DNA of 19,460 nucleotides from JBDTMC01 sp039934475. GTDB taxonomy: Bacteria > Acidobacteriota > Terriglobia > Bryobacterales > Bryobacteraceae. Under the pieces are notes generated by a model. The model was not told the DNA's origin and made no database searches. It saw only the letters and a program-made list of their open reading frames with translations. Below, piece by piece: positions 1 to 7,639 of this stretch (position 1 is the first letter of the stretch; every line of letters begins with the position of its first letter). The DNA lies in assembly GCA_039934475.1 (NCBI GenBank), contig JBDTMC010000099.1, positions 1 through 19,460 on the forward strand. The letters are read 5' to 3'. The translations under genes were made by a program, and so were the position numbers.

Positions 1-82
1 GTGCGACCGGCCGAACAACCGCATCCAGGTGTTTTTGAGCGACGGCACCAGTGACCCGCGGAACCTCACCACAGTATCTTGA
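1..82 (+). CDS. C-terminal end of an NHL-repeat-like protein (partial, 5' end outside window)
   Basis: The frame starting at base 2 is open from the window edge to a TGA at 80-82 and encodes 26 residues beginning CDRPNNRIQVFLSDG. The D-R-x-N-N-R-I-Q-V-F core is the hallmark of an NHL beta-propeller blade. That would make this the last blade of a secreted or cytoplasmic NHL-repeat protein, often described as a beta-propeller involved in binding. Only the tail is visible, so neither substrate nor start can be given. The gene converges on the TonB receptor and the two reading frames overlap by 17 bases (66-82). The family call is moderately sure because it rests on one motif. Confidence 0.55.
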   Translation, partial: CDRPNNRIQVFLSDGTSDPRNLTTVS

Positions 83-3000
83 AATTGAGCTGCATGATAC
101 GAGGCGGACCGGCGGACGATATCGTGCCAAAGTTCGCGTTGTCAATGTTGGTGGCCGGACCTCCCAGATGCCTTCGATTGAAGACGTTGAAGAAGTCGGC
201 GCCAAGCCTGATATTCACCCGTTCTTTAAAGGTAGGAAAGGACTTCAACAGAGAGATATTCTCGTCCGAGTAGGCGCAGCCGCGCACGTTAGGGAGCGTA
301 CGTGGTGCGTTCCCGAAACTATACGGCGCGGGATCGGTGAAAGCGGCCCGATTCAAATAGAGATCTGTGGCCGGATTGAACCCCCCGCAACTCAAACCGG
401 TCCGGGCATCAATGCCGGAAATGATATTGGGGCGTAGTGTGGGCTGTGATTGGGCGAGGCTGTCACCCGTGGTGGGCAACCGTAGGTTTGTCGAAACCGC
501 GATCGGTGTGCCGGCGCGATACGTGTGAATTCCAGAGACTGCCCATCCGCCCAGAATGTACTTGCCTGCCACGTTGTCTCGCATGTATCTCTTCCCCGCG
601 CCGATGGGCAATTCATAGGTGTAGCTGGCAACCACCTGATGGGGAGAGTCGATTGAGGAAAGGGACTTTTCAGATCGCCGGTTGTAAGCGTCCTGGGTGC
701 CCGCGGAGAAGTAGCCCGGCGTGGAATCTACGTCAGTAAGATTCTTGGAGATGGTGTAGCCAAGCAGGAAACTCAATCCGCTTGAGTAGCGCTTCTGGAT
801 TTTCAGTTGCGCGGCGTGATAAGTGGAGTTCCCGATCATGGAGGTGATGCCGTTGATGCCCTGATACTGCGGGTAAGGACGCAGCGCTTGGGCGACGGTG
901 CCCACGAATCCCGGGAACGGCGCGAAGATTCCTGCGGCATTGGCCGCATTGGAACCCACCAGTGTTCCGAGTAGCGGTCCCAGCGAGGCATACTTGCCAT
1001 AGTTCAATTGGTTGATCTGCTCCAGTCCATTGCTGGAGATGTGATGCGTGAGATTACCGATATAGGCGCCTTCAAATAACATGCTGCCCGGAAGCTCCCG
1101 CTGGATGCTGAAGTTCAGCATCTGCACTTGCGCAGGGTGGGCGTTCGTCCTTCCGATGAACGCGGTAGAACTGCCGTTTGCGACTGTGGGATCGATTGTG
1201 GGGCTGGAGTTGAAGCCCGACGGGAAGCCGTTATCCCAATTAAATGCTCCTGTGAAACCGTCGATGGACGAAACTGCAAAACGCGGCACAAAGCCTTGCC
1301 GGTTGCCGAACTCGCCGCTGAATTGACTTACTGGAGCATTAAATAATCCGTAGCTGCCGCGGACGACGGTGCTGTTTGTAATCTTATAGGCGAACCCGAG
1401 GCGGGGACCGAATCCGAACCGGTAGGTGTCTGAGAATCGGTGTTGGCCGTTACGTCCAGCGCCATCTCCCAGAAATACCAGGGCTCCCGGCAGGTTGCCT
1501 GCGGCCGGGTTCGATAGACTCGGATCGAACTGCGAGCCGTAATCGTGAGGGCTAGTGTATTGCGGCTGCACCTCATAGCGCAAGCCGTAGTTCAGGGTCA
1601 ACTTAGATGAGGCTCGATACTCGTCTTGAACGTAAAGCCCCATGTACCAGGAGCGTTGGCCCGACGTCTCGCCGGCTTTGATTTCGGCCTGGTCGACTTC
1701 ACCCAACAGGAAGCTGGCGTATCCAAAACCCGTTTGCGAAAGAAACTGTCCCGGAAGGCCGCTTTCGGCGGGTTGGAATGTGAAGTGGCCGTTCGCCAAA
1801 TTCTGAGTACGGAAGTTAGCAATCCATCGAGAGAGGCTCGCCCCAAATTTGATGCTGTGTTTGCCTACAAGCCATGAGACGCTGTCGTTCAATTTGTAGT
1901 TCGTATCGTTTTCACCCTGCTGGCACACATGATTGCCGAACAAAGGCTCGCCGGGATACCCGCCCGCGACGTTCAGTTGTGGACCGCAGGGAAAGAACGT
2001 TCCTTTCAGACCAATCGTTGTTGACAGATTGCCGTACTCGGGCGTTGGGAAACCGCCTGGTCCCCCTGTACGATCGACGCCCCCCGTGAAATCGTTAATG
2101 ATGTTCGTCCTGATGTTCCGGTTGAAAGCCAACCTCCAACTCTGTTGTCTGTTCTCACCGGGACCACCGCAGTAGGCGTCTCCGAGGATACAGGTTCCTG
2201 CGCTGGAAGTGCGTCCCAGTTTGTAGTTGCCGCTGATTCTTCCGCCAAGCATCATCTGATCGATTTTGAAGAAGTAATTCTGTGAGTGGTTGACGTTCAG
2301 CCCGCTGGAACCGAGGAAGTTGTTGGTGATTTTATCCGGGGACGTCACGGGCGGCAAGAACGATTGCCATTTTTGCGAGACGGAACTCTGCGCGGCCGTA
2401 GGAATAATGTTTCCCGGGAAAGGATCTCGAATGAACCCGCCCTGTCCATCGGGACGCGCAGACCGGGGATCGTAAATCTGCCCTTGCGCAACCGAACGGC
2501 CAAGAGAGTCAGTTCCAATTACCGGACCCAGCAATTGCGAAAAATCTCCAGCACGGAAAGCCGCCGTTGGCAGGGTGACAAGTGAGCCCGCCGAGACAGT
2601 GTGCTGGATGAACTGCGTGAAGGTGGCGAAGAAGAACGTCTTATTCCGGCCATCATAAATTTTGGGGATGTATACCGGTCCGCCCCCCGTGAGGCCAAAC
2701 TCATTCTGCTTCTGGATCGACACCGTCGGCGCGAAGAAAGTTCTGGCATCGAAGTCGTTGTTCCTCAAGTACTCGAACGCGTTCCCATGGAACTCATTGC
2801 TGCCGGACTTGCTGACAAACGACATGAAAGCGCCGCCCGTCAGGCCGTACTCAGCCGCGACGCTGTTCACCACCTTGAACTCCGCGATGGTCTCAACGGA
2901 GGGAGGATGCGACATAACGCCTTGCACGCCGGGGTTGTACTCGGCGGAGACTCCGTCGTAAACAACTTGGCTGTACATCCCGACACCACCCATAATGTTG

Positions 3001-3524
3001 TTCGCGAAGCCCGCATTCGATACTCCGGGCACGGTGCTGAGGAAACTATATAGGCTTCTCTCGCCTCCGCTCACCTGCAATGGGAGCTTCTCTAAGGCTT
3101 CCCTCTGAACGCTCACTCCGTACGCGGAACTGCGTTCTTCAATCAGCGGCGCCGCTGTCGTCACCATTATCTTTTCGGTAAGAGTTCCCGGTGTCAATGT
3201 GAAGTCAACCCGGACGGAAGAGTTCCCCGTCAGGAGCACGTTGGAGTGCACCATCTGGTTAAAGCCCTGCATTTCGGCGGTGACGCTGTAATCGCCGATA
3301 GGAAGGCCGACGAAATTATATGCGCCGCTTTCGTTCGTCGTCGCATGGAAAGTGGCTTGGGTTGCCGTCTGCACGGCTTGAATCTTAGTGTCTGGCACAA
3401 TGGCGCCGGAGGCGTCGGTAACGGTTCCACTGAGGCTGGCTCGATCCAATTGAGCCAAGGCAACCGAATTCAGGCCGAGTGAGGCGGCCGTGAGCAACAT
3501 GAGAGAACGCATCCAGTTCCACAT
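66..3524 (-). CDS. TonB-dependent outer-membrane receptor, Oar-like, with carboxypeptidase regulatory-like domain
   Basis: The protein is about 1152 aa, in the usual size range of acidobacterial Oar-type receptors. I place the start at the ATG at 3524 because it gives a signal peptide (MWNWMRSL, hydrophobic core, VALA before Q25) and has a purine-rich AAGGGGGA just upstream; an upstream ATG at 3596 would extend into the promoter. Residues about 29-115 form a carboxypeptidase-regulatory-like beta-sandwich (SGTVTDASGAIVPD, ESGAYNFVGLPIGDYSV). The plug follows at about 130-260 (VYDGVSAEY, VNSVAAEYGLTGGAFMS), then a long beta-barrel ending in an aromatic residue (NFKILW), as in barrel proteins. 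It probably imports a polymer or oligomer breakdown product across the outer membrane using TonB energy; the substrate cannot be read. It is divergent from two TPR genes and shares a control region with them. Confidence 0.9.
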   Translation of the reverse strand: MWNWMRSLMLLTAASLGLNSVALAQLDRASLSGTVTDASGAIVPDTKIQAVQTATQATFHATTNESGAYNFVGLPIGDYSVTAEMQGFNQMVHSNVLLTGNSSVRVDFTLTPGTLTEKIMVTTAAPLIEERSSAYGVSVQREALEKLPLQVSGGERSLYSFLSTVPGVSNAGFANNIMGGVGMYSQVVYDGVSAEYNPGVQGVMSHPPSVETIAEFKVVNSVAAEYGLTGGAFMSFVSKSGSNEFHGNAFEYLRNNDFDARTFFAPTVSIQKQNEFGLTGGGPVYIPKIYDGRNKTFFFATFTQFIQHTVSAGSLVTLPTAAFRAGDFSQLLGPVIGTDSLGRSVAQGQIYDPRSARPDGQGGFIRDPFPGNIIPTAAQSSVSQKWQSFLPPVTSPDKITNNFLGSSGLNVNHSQNYFFKIDQMMLGGRISGNYKLGRTSSAGTCILGDAYCGGPGENRQQSWRLAFNRNIRTNIINDFTGGVDRTGGPGGFPTPEYGNLSTTIGLKGTFFPCGPQLNVAGGYPGEPLFGNHVCQQGENDTNYKLNDSVSWLVGKHSIKFGASLSRWIANFRTQNLANGHFTFQPAESGLPGQFLSQTGFGYASFLLGEVDQAEIKAGETSGQRSWYMGLYVQDEYRASSKLTLNYGLRYEVQPQYTSPHDYGSQFDPSLSNPAAGNLPGALVFLGDGAGRNGQHRFSDTYRFGFGPRLGFAYKITNSTVVRGSYGLFNAPVSQFSGEFGNRQGFVPRFAVSSIDGFTGAFNWDNGFPSGFNSSPTIDPTVANGSSTAFIGRTNAHPAQVQMLNFSIQRELPGSMLFEGAYIGNLTHHISSNGLEQINQLNYGKYASLGPLLGTLVGSNAANAAGIFAPFPGFVGTVAQALRPYPQYQGINGITSMIGNSTYHAAQLKIQKRYSSGLSFLLGYTISKNLTDVDSTPGYFSAGTQDAYNRRSEKSLSSIDSPHQVVASYTYELPIGAGKRYMRDNVAGKYILGGWAVSGIHTYRAGTPIAVSTNLRLPTTGDSLAQSQPTLRPNIISGIDARTGLSCGGFNPATDLYLNRAAFTDPAPYSFGNAPRTLPNVRGCAYSDENISLLKSFPTFKERVNIRLGADFFNVFNRRHLGGPATNIDNANFGTISSAGPPRIMQLNFKILW

Positions 3525-3552
3525 GGGTCCCCCTTCAAGAAGACATCCTGGT

Positions 3553-3582
3553 CTTACAGGCCAAATCATCATACAATATGAT
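3553..3582 (+). promoter_or_regulatory. Candidate sigma70 promoter of the TPR gene pair
   Basis: CTTACA (3553-3558, 4/6) is followed by 18 bases and TATGAT (3577-3582, 5/6). It points toward the TPR genes and shares nearly the same DNA as the opposing receptor promoter, so the two RNA polymerases could not bind at the same time. The -35 element is weak. Confidence 0.4.
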
Positions 3583-3587
3583 TTGGC
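3560..3587. promoter_or_regulatory. Perfect 10-bp inverted repeat, likely operator shared by divergent genes
   Basis: GCCAAATCAT (3560-3569) and ATGATTTGGC (3578-3587) are perfect reverse complements with an 8-base spacer. A second perfect palindrome, ATCATA-CAA-TATGAT (3568-3582), lies inside with a slightly shifted centre. The arms cover both predicted -10 hexamers. A dimeric repressor bound here would be expected to block both promoters. Which regulator family binds is unknown; no regulator gene lies next to it in the window. Confidence 0.6.
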
Positions 3588-3596
3588 TGGTAGCAA
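3568..3596 (-). promoter_or_regulatory. Candidate sigma70 promoter of the TonB receptor gene
   Basis: Reading the - strand, TTGCTA (3596-3591, 4/6 to TTGACA) is followed by exactly 17 bases and then TATGAT (3573-3568, 5/6 to TATAAT). It lies 44 bases upstream of the chosen ATG at 3524 and is overlapped by the inverted repeat at 3560-3587. The spacing and the TATGAT make this a good prediction without experimental support. Confidence 0.55.
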
Positions 3597-3651
3597 GCGA
3601 AATTTAATGCGAAAATACTACCCAGCAACTGCGGCGTGCCGGGTCAAGTTT

Positions 3652-5406
3652 ATGAAGAATTTGGCGCTGTTATTGGGAATTTCGATGATTGCCAACGGAC
3701 AAGTGGAGCTGGACTCGTGGGCGATCGATCATTTTCAGCAGGCTCTGGAAGCCCAGAAAGCCCGCCGCTACGACACTGCCATCGAACAGTACAGACTGGT
3801 GCTTTCGAAGAATCCGAAATTCGCGGAAGGCTATCTAAACCTGGGGATCGTGTACCAACTGCAAACGAAGTACACGGATTCGATTGGGGCGTTCCACAGA
3901 TGCTTGTCCATCAAGCCGGAGATGGCCGCCGCGGACGTACTGTTAGGAATCAGCTACTACATGGTTCAGGAGTTTCAAGCTTCACGAAAGCAATTGGAGC
4001 GGGCGTTGTCGCGCGATCCAAAGGAGCGCCAAGCCGGAATCTATCGCGCCTTGGCCCTTATGGGGCTCGATCAACCGGAGGAAGCCGCCCGGCAATTGCG
4101 CCAGACTGCTCGTTATTACCCAGACGATATGGAAGTCGCCTATCATCTGGGAACGGCATACAGCGAAGGCGTCAAAAAAGATGCACAGCATTTGTTCGAC
4201 ACCAGCCGAGGCTCTGCTCTTTATGAATGGGCGATGGCCATATCCGCGGAACATAAGAACGACACGAACTCGGCGCTCTTACACTATTTGAAAGCGATGC
4301 AGTCCGATCCGAACATCCCTCAGTTGTATGTGCGCGCCGCGGCGCTGTTCGAGAAAGCCGGGTGTCCGGAGCTGGCGCGGGATGTCCTTCAGCGGCTATC
4401 GACTGGTAGCGCTCCGCTCGATCGGCCGGCGGCAGCCACGCTCGAAAACTCAGCGGCGGAGAAGAAGGACCTCGTGGTTTTATGGTCCCAACTCGCCCAC
4501 GTCCACCCTGAGCGCGAAATGCCGCGTGTCGCCGATACACCCATAAATACTCTTGTGCGTGAGCAGATGCCGGCGGACAAGACTGGAGTGCTGCGCGCCG
4601 CACTCGCTGACTATGAGCAGGGCAAATTCGCGGCGGCCCGTGCTCGCCTCATGCGCCCGCCATCGACCGGCGCCCGGCACTGGGTCTTCTCCTATCTGCT
4701 CGCTCGAAGCTACATGGGAGAAGGTAATTATGAGGCGGCGGGTGAGCTGGTGGAGAGGGCGCTTGCCAGGCACAGCGACACACCTTCTGTCGCCTTTCTG
4801 AAAGTGGAGATACAGTCGGAGCTGGCGCTGCGGTGTTACGAACTCGTTCTGTCCAAACGGCCGGAATCCAGTACTGCAATGCTGCTTCGCGCCAAGTCTC
4901 TTGCGGCTGCGAACGAGAATGACAAAGCGATTGAGGAGTTCAAGGAGCTTTTGCGTATCAGTCCGGAGATGCCCCAGGTGCATCTTGGCATCGCTCAGAT
5001 CTACGCCGATAATTTCAACTGGCCAGGGGTCATTGAGGAGCTTGTGAAAGAGGTTGAGATCAGTCCCGACAACTTTCTCGCGTTAGCGTTGCTTGGCCAT
5101 GCCTACAGTGAGGCAGCCTTGGCGGACCAGGCTTTGCCCATCCTGACAAAGGTGCTTGCGAAGTATCCCCGGGACGCGAGCGCGCTTGCGGACTTGGGAA
5201 AGGTGTTGGCGCAGAAAAAGGATACGCCAAAGGCAATCGAAGCACTGGAGCGTGCCTTGTCCTGCGACCCGGGCCGCTACAGAATCCACTACCGTCTCTT
5301 TCAGCTGTATCAATCGATGGGTCAGGTGGAGCCGGCCGGTAAACACCTCAGCATCTTTCGAACGGAATCCGCCAAACACGGCGCCGCTGGTGCGGTGGTT
5401 CAGTAG
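3652..5406 (+). CDS. Exported tetratricopeptide-repeat protein
   Basis: 584 aa. The ATG at 3652 was chosen because it gives a short signal-like N-terminus (MKNLALLLGISMIANG); an in-frame ATG at 3607 is possible, and the open frame extends back to 3490 inside the receptor gene. There is no strong ribosome-binding site. TPR repeats are clear in an N-terminal block (about 25-175: AIEQYRLVLSKNPKFAEGYL, YHLGTAYSEG) and a C-terminal block (about 345-570: AIEEFKELLRISP, AIEALERALSCDP), with a less regular middle. TPR solenoids are protein-binding scaffolds; the partner is not visible. The gene is divergent from the TonB receptor and 15 bases before the second TPR gene, so a periplasmic role connected to the receptor is a reasonable inference. 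TadD of pilus loci is also a TPR protein, but it is usually a shorter lipoprotein and no lipobox cysteine is seen here. Confidence 0.85.
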   Translation: MKNLALLLGISMIANGQVELDSWAIDHFQQALEAQKARRYDTAIEQYRLVLSKNPKFAEGYLNLGIVYQLQTKYTDSIGAFHRCLSIKPEMAAADVLLGISYYMVQEFQASRKQLERALSRDPKERQAGIYRALALMGLDQPEEAARQLRQTARYYPDDMEVAYHLGTAYSEGVKKDAQHLFDTSRGSALYEWAMAISAEHKNDTNSALLHYLKAMQSDPNIPQLYVRAAALFEKAGCPELARDVLQRLSTGSAPLDRPAAATLENSAAEKKDLVVLWSQLAHVHPEREMPRVADTPINTLVREQMPADKTGVLRAALADYEQGKFAAARARLMRPPSTGARHWVFSYLLARSYMGEGNYEAAGELVERALARHSDTPSVAFLKVEIQSELALRCYELVLSKRPESSTAMLLRAKSLAAANENDKAIEEFKELLRISPEMPQVHLGIAQIYADNFNWPGVIEELVKEVEISPDNFLALALLGHAYSEAALADQALPILTKVLAKYPRDASALADLGKVLAQKKDTPKAIEALERALSCDPGRYRIHYRLFQLYQSMGQVEPAGKHLSIFRTESAKHGAAGAVVQ

Positions 5407-5421
5407 CATTCCAAGGTCATG

Positions 5422-6447
5422 ATGACTCTGTTGTCTCTAACGGCGCTGCTGCTGCTCTCATCCATCAGCGCTCCCACGGAGAAGACGGAACAGTTCCACG
5501 AGCGCGCGCTTCAACTCGCGGCAAGCGGAGATTTGCCTGGCGCTGGCGTTTGGTTTAGGAAAGCATGGGAAGAGAGGCCTTCTGAGCCCTCTTATGTTCA
5601 CGACCTTGTGGTGCATTACATTCACAACCACGACTATTCCAAAGCACTCGAGGTGATTGGCGATTATGTGAAGCGCCTCGGTCCGACTGCTTTGGCATGG
5701 ACACTGCAGGGAGAGTTGCTCTTCGAACAGAAGCAATACGATCCCGCGTATCAGTCCCTCGAAAGTGCTCTGGAAATTTCAAACGCCAACTACCGGGCAC
5801 ACGAACTGAAAGGACTCATTTTGTCCGTCCATCGCCGCCATGGGCTGGCACTCGAAGAGTTGAAGACCGCGGTGGAGCAGAATCCCGGCAGTGCGCAGGC
5901 GCACTATTATTGCGGCCGCCTCTATTACCGCACGGGAAATCTAGCGTCAGCGCAGAAAGAGTTGATGGAGTGCCTTAAGCTGGCGCCGGAATATCCAGGC
6001 GCGGTGGAGAATTTGGGTCTGGTGCTGGAGGCGTTGGGGAACAGAACGGCGGCGGTCGCCCGGTACCGCCAGGCGATTGAACTAGATAAAGCGGGCAAGA
6101 CCACTCCGTCCGAGTTGCCCTACGTGGCTTTGGGAGCGCTATTGGCGAAGGAGGGCGGGAACGACGAAGCGCTGGCATTGTTCCGGGAAGGCCTATCCAG
6201 AAACCCGAACTCCGCCTGGGCCAACTTTGAACTTGGCAGACTTCATTTCCAAAAGGGAGAGGCCGCTCGTGCTGAGACTCATCTGGTGAAAGCTGCCGAA
6301 TTGGACAAACGTTTTTCCCGCCCGCACTTCTTCCTCGGGAAAATCTATGCCCGCTCAGACAGGCAACAAGAGTCGAAGGCAGAGTTCGCGACGTTCCAGG
6401 AGTTGGACAAAGACGAAGATAATCGACAACCCCAGATGACACGATAG
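5422..6447 (+). CDS. Exported tetratricopeptide-repeat protein
   Basis: About 341 aa. Two adjacent in-frame ATGs (5419, 5422) are possible; 5422 sits five bases after AAGG (5412-5416 region), the better spacing. The N-terminus (TLLSLTALLLLSSISA before PTEK) looks like a signal peptide. Most of the rest is TPR: typical helices occur at about 60-100, 120-200 (AHYYCGRLYYRTGNLASAQ, ALGNRTAAVARYRQAIELD) and 225-310 (DEALALFREGLSRNPNSAW, ARAETHLVKAAELD). The gene starts 15 bases after the first TPR gene, so co-transcription and possibly translational coupling are likely. Both proteins share the same architecture and may have arisen by duplication. No enzymatic domain is visible. Confidence 0.85.
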   Translation: MTLLSLTALLLLSSISAPTEKTEQFHERALQLAASGDLPGAGVWFRKAWEERPSEPSYVHDLVVHYIHNHDYSKALEVIGDYVKRLGPTALAWTLQGELLFEQKQYDPAYQSLESALEISNANYRAHELKGLILSVHRRHGLALEELKTAVEQNPGSAQAHYYCGRLYYRTGNLASAQKELMECLKLAPEYPGAVENLGLVLEALGNRTAAVARYRQAIELDKAGKTTPSELPYVALGALLAKEGGNDEALALFREGLSRNPNSAWANFELGRLHFQKGEAARAETHLVKAAELDKRFSRPHFFLGKIYARSDRQQESKAEFATFQELDKDEDNRQPQMTR

Positions 6448-6663
6448 GCGTCGAGTGCAAGCCGCGCGTACGGTGCCCCCAGGACCTCGCACGTGACTAC
6501 AGCGAGCAGAGCGGATGTGTGTCCCGTAGCGGTTGGCACGCGAAATTCTAGCGCGTCGCGTCGGGGCTAATTTATTGAAAATGATGCGGATGAGAGGACT
6601 TGAAGCTCCGCTCCCTTGCGAGAACTAGAACCTGAAGGGCTTGGACCGTGGCACGCAGTTCTA

Positions 6664-6825
6664 TCCTAAACTCTCCTAAACCGTAGCATAGGTCTTGCAT
6701 CGACTGGCCATGCACAGCAAATTAGATTTCACTAGATTTATTCTGCGTCAAACTAACATTCACTAGATTCGCTTCACCATTCGACCATATTCTGGAGCGC
6801 GGAGGCGTCCCTGACTGTCCCTGAC
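6664..6825. repeat. Cluster of short direct duplications with 10-bp period
   Basis: Three separate pairs share the same period: TCCTAAAC at 6664 and 6674; TAGATTT at 6723 and 6733, with a further TAGATT at 6764, 31 bases on; GTCCCTGAC at 6807 and 6817. In addition, an 11-base TTCACTAGATT occurs at 6728 and 6759. The unit sequences differ between pairs, so this is not one repeat family. They may be replication-slippage products or helically phased protein-binding sites. Confidence 0.5.
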
Positions 6826-6891
6826 CGACGTTAGCCAGCATCTGGTAAACCGCGCTTCCGTTGTGTGCCGAGGAGGCTTCATATTTGAAAG

Positions 6892-7007
6892 GTGGCGGAA
6901 ACCAGGCGGGAGCATTGGATCAAGCCGGTAGCCGAGCAGGAGGAGCGGGCAGACGGCCCGGCCGTTTCTGGCGCGAGCGTGGTATCACGGAGACTTCGTT
7001 TTACGTG
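6892..7007 (+). pseudogene. Decayed IS66-type TnpA (transposase accessory protein) remnant
   Basis: Three successive frames read as one degraded protein: from the GTG at 6892, VAETRREHWIKPVAEQE; then a shift to SGQTAR; then another shift to RFWRERGITETSFYV (about 6963-7007). The order W-x-x-x-V-A-E-Q-E, S-G-Q-T, F-(C)-R-E-R-G-I-T-E-x-S-F-Y is that of the small helix-turn-helix TnpA proteins carried by IS66-like elements. At least two frameshifts and the loss of the following W-R-x-R-L segment show that it is dead. No terminal inverted repeats or TnpB/TnpC remnants were recognised nearby. The family call is by motif recognition. Confidence 0.55.
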
Positions 7008-7056
7008 AGATTTCGCACCTGCATGTCTTCGGTATGCGCTGCCGAAGGGATGTCAT
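6984..7056 (-). pseudogene. Decayed N-terminus of a tyrosine recombinase (phage-integrase family)
   Basis: On the - strand an ATG at 7056-7054 has a textbook ribosome-binding site (AAGGAG six bases upstream) and begins MTSLRQRI. After a frameshift the reading continues EDMQVRNLT, then, after another, KTKS. The combined string L-R-Q-R-I-(x)-E-D-M-Q-V-R-N-L-T-(x)-K-T matches the N-terminal SAM-like core-binding domain of XerC/integrase-type recombinases often found in mobile elements. The rest of the gene is missing: the sequence runs straight into the TnpA remnant of the opposite strand, so a later insertion or deletion joined the two. There is no catalytic domain. Confidence 0.5.
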
Positions 7057-7593
7057 TGGGAACTCCTTGCGAAGTGACATGAGCTGCAAGCAGCCGATCC
7101 ATGATTTCGCAATGGAACTTCAGTAGAAAGGATCAGAGCGGCTTCGAACGGCGCCCGATAGAGCTGGTTTGAAGGCTGATCCCACCAAACTCCCGCGAAG
7201 CGGGTTAGTCCAAGATTCGTTTGATCTTCTTCCAGCTAGGATCTTTTAGTTGCCGTCGGCGATTCCATCGCCAGCTGGGCGCCCAGGGTATTTCAGTGCA
7301 GTGAACACGGACCAGGGGCGGACGCGGTCGCGAGGGAACGCGTCGCCGCCGGGATGCTCGCCGATTTGATGGGCCGCGTGCTTCATGGGTACCGTCGGAA
7401 GCGGTTGATCCGCAACGGAACCCGTCACCAAACTGGGGAACTGACGGAATTTGCGAGAGCGACGGAATCCATGTCCTCGGCTGCTTACACCCGGGGGGGA
7501 CGTGTACGTCCGCGAAGACCATTGGCTGGCCTCGGGAGAAAGGCGGCGGTCTTAAGTTGTTGAATCGTTGAATACGCCCTCGAATTCTCCCAC

Positions 7594-7607
7594 GGGCACT
7601 GAAGTGC
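7594..7607 (+). promoter_or_regulatory. Weak candidate sigma54 (-24/-12) promoter before the pilin gene
   Basis: GG (7594-7595), ten bases, then GC (7606-7607) in the context GTGCT keeps the invariant dinucleotides of a sigma54 promoter. A start about 12 bases later would give a leader of roughly 20 bases that includes the pilin ribosome-binding site. The -24 box otherwise matches poorly (CGGGCA instead of TGGCAC). The same bases also form a GCACT-GA-AGTGC palindrome (7596-7607). Confidence 0.25.
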
Positions 7608-7639
7608 TACTAGTACTGTGTCTGATAAGGATAAACAAA

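Larger units (their letters stand above)
6448..7639. other. 1.2-kb region without an intact gene; mobile-element debris and short duplications
   Basis: No open frame here has convincing protein character or a ribosome-binding site that agrees with it. The stretch contains a decayed transposase-related gene (6892-7007), a decayed recombinase start (7056-6984, - strand), a small CCCGC-GAA-GCGGG hairpin (7192-7204) without a T-run, and several short duplications with a 10-base period (6664-6681, 6723-6738, 6807-6825). An 8-base duplication (GTTGAAT at 7559 and 7567) lies shortly before the pilin gene. The last 100 bases must hold the leader and promoter of the pilin gene. Confidence 0.6.

Noticed and set aside
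3490..3651. N-terminal extension of the first TPR gene
   Set aside because: It would overlap the receptor gene and the promoter/operator region; the signal-like peptide starts at 3652.
6664..6825. CRISPR-like array in the repeat cluster
   Set aside because: Repeat units are 7-11 bases, differ from each other and have no regular spacers; no cas genes.
6861..7082. Open frame of 73 codons starting with TTG in the gene-poor gap
   Set aside because: Only its middle (RFWRERGITETSFY) has protein character, and this belongs to a frameshifted TnpA remnant; the rest is not protein-like and the start is poor.
7192..7204. CCCGC-GAA-GCGGG hairpin as a terminator
   Set aside because: Short stem, no T-run, and no gene immediately upstream to terminate.
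7205..7522. - strand open frame of 105 codons (and an overlapping 61-codon frame)
   Set aside because: No recognisable motif, Arg/Pro-rich shadow-type composition and no ribosome-binding site. It may include further mobile debris, but I could not identify it.
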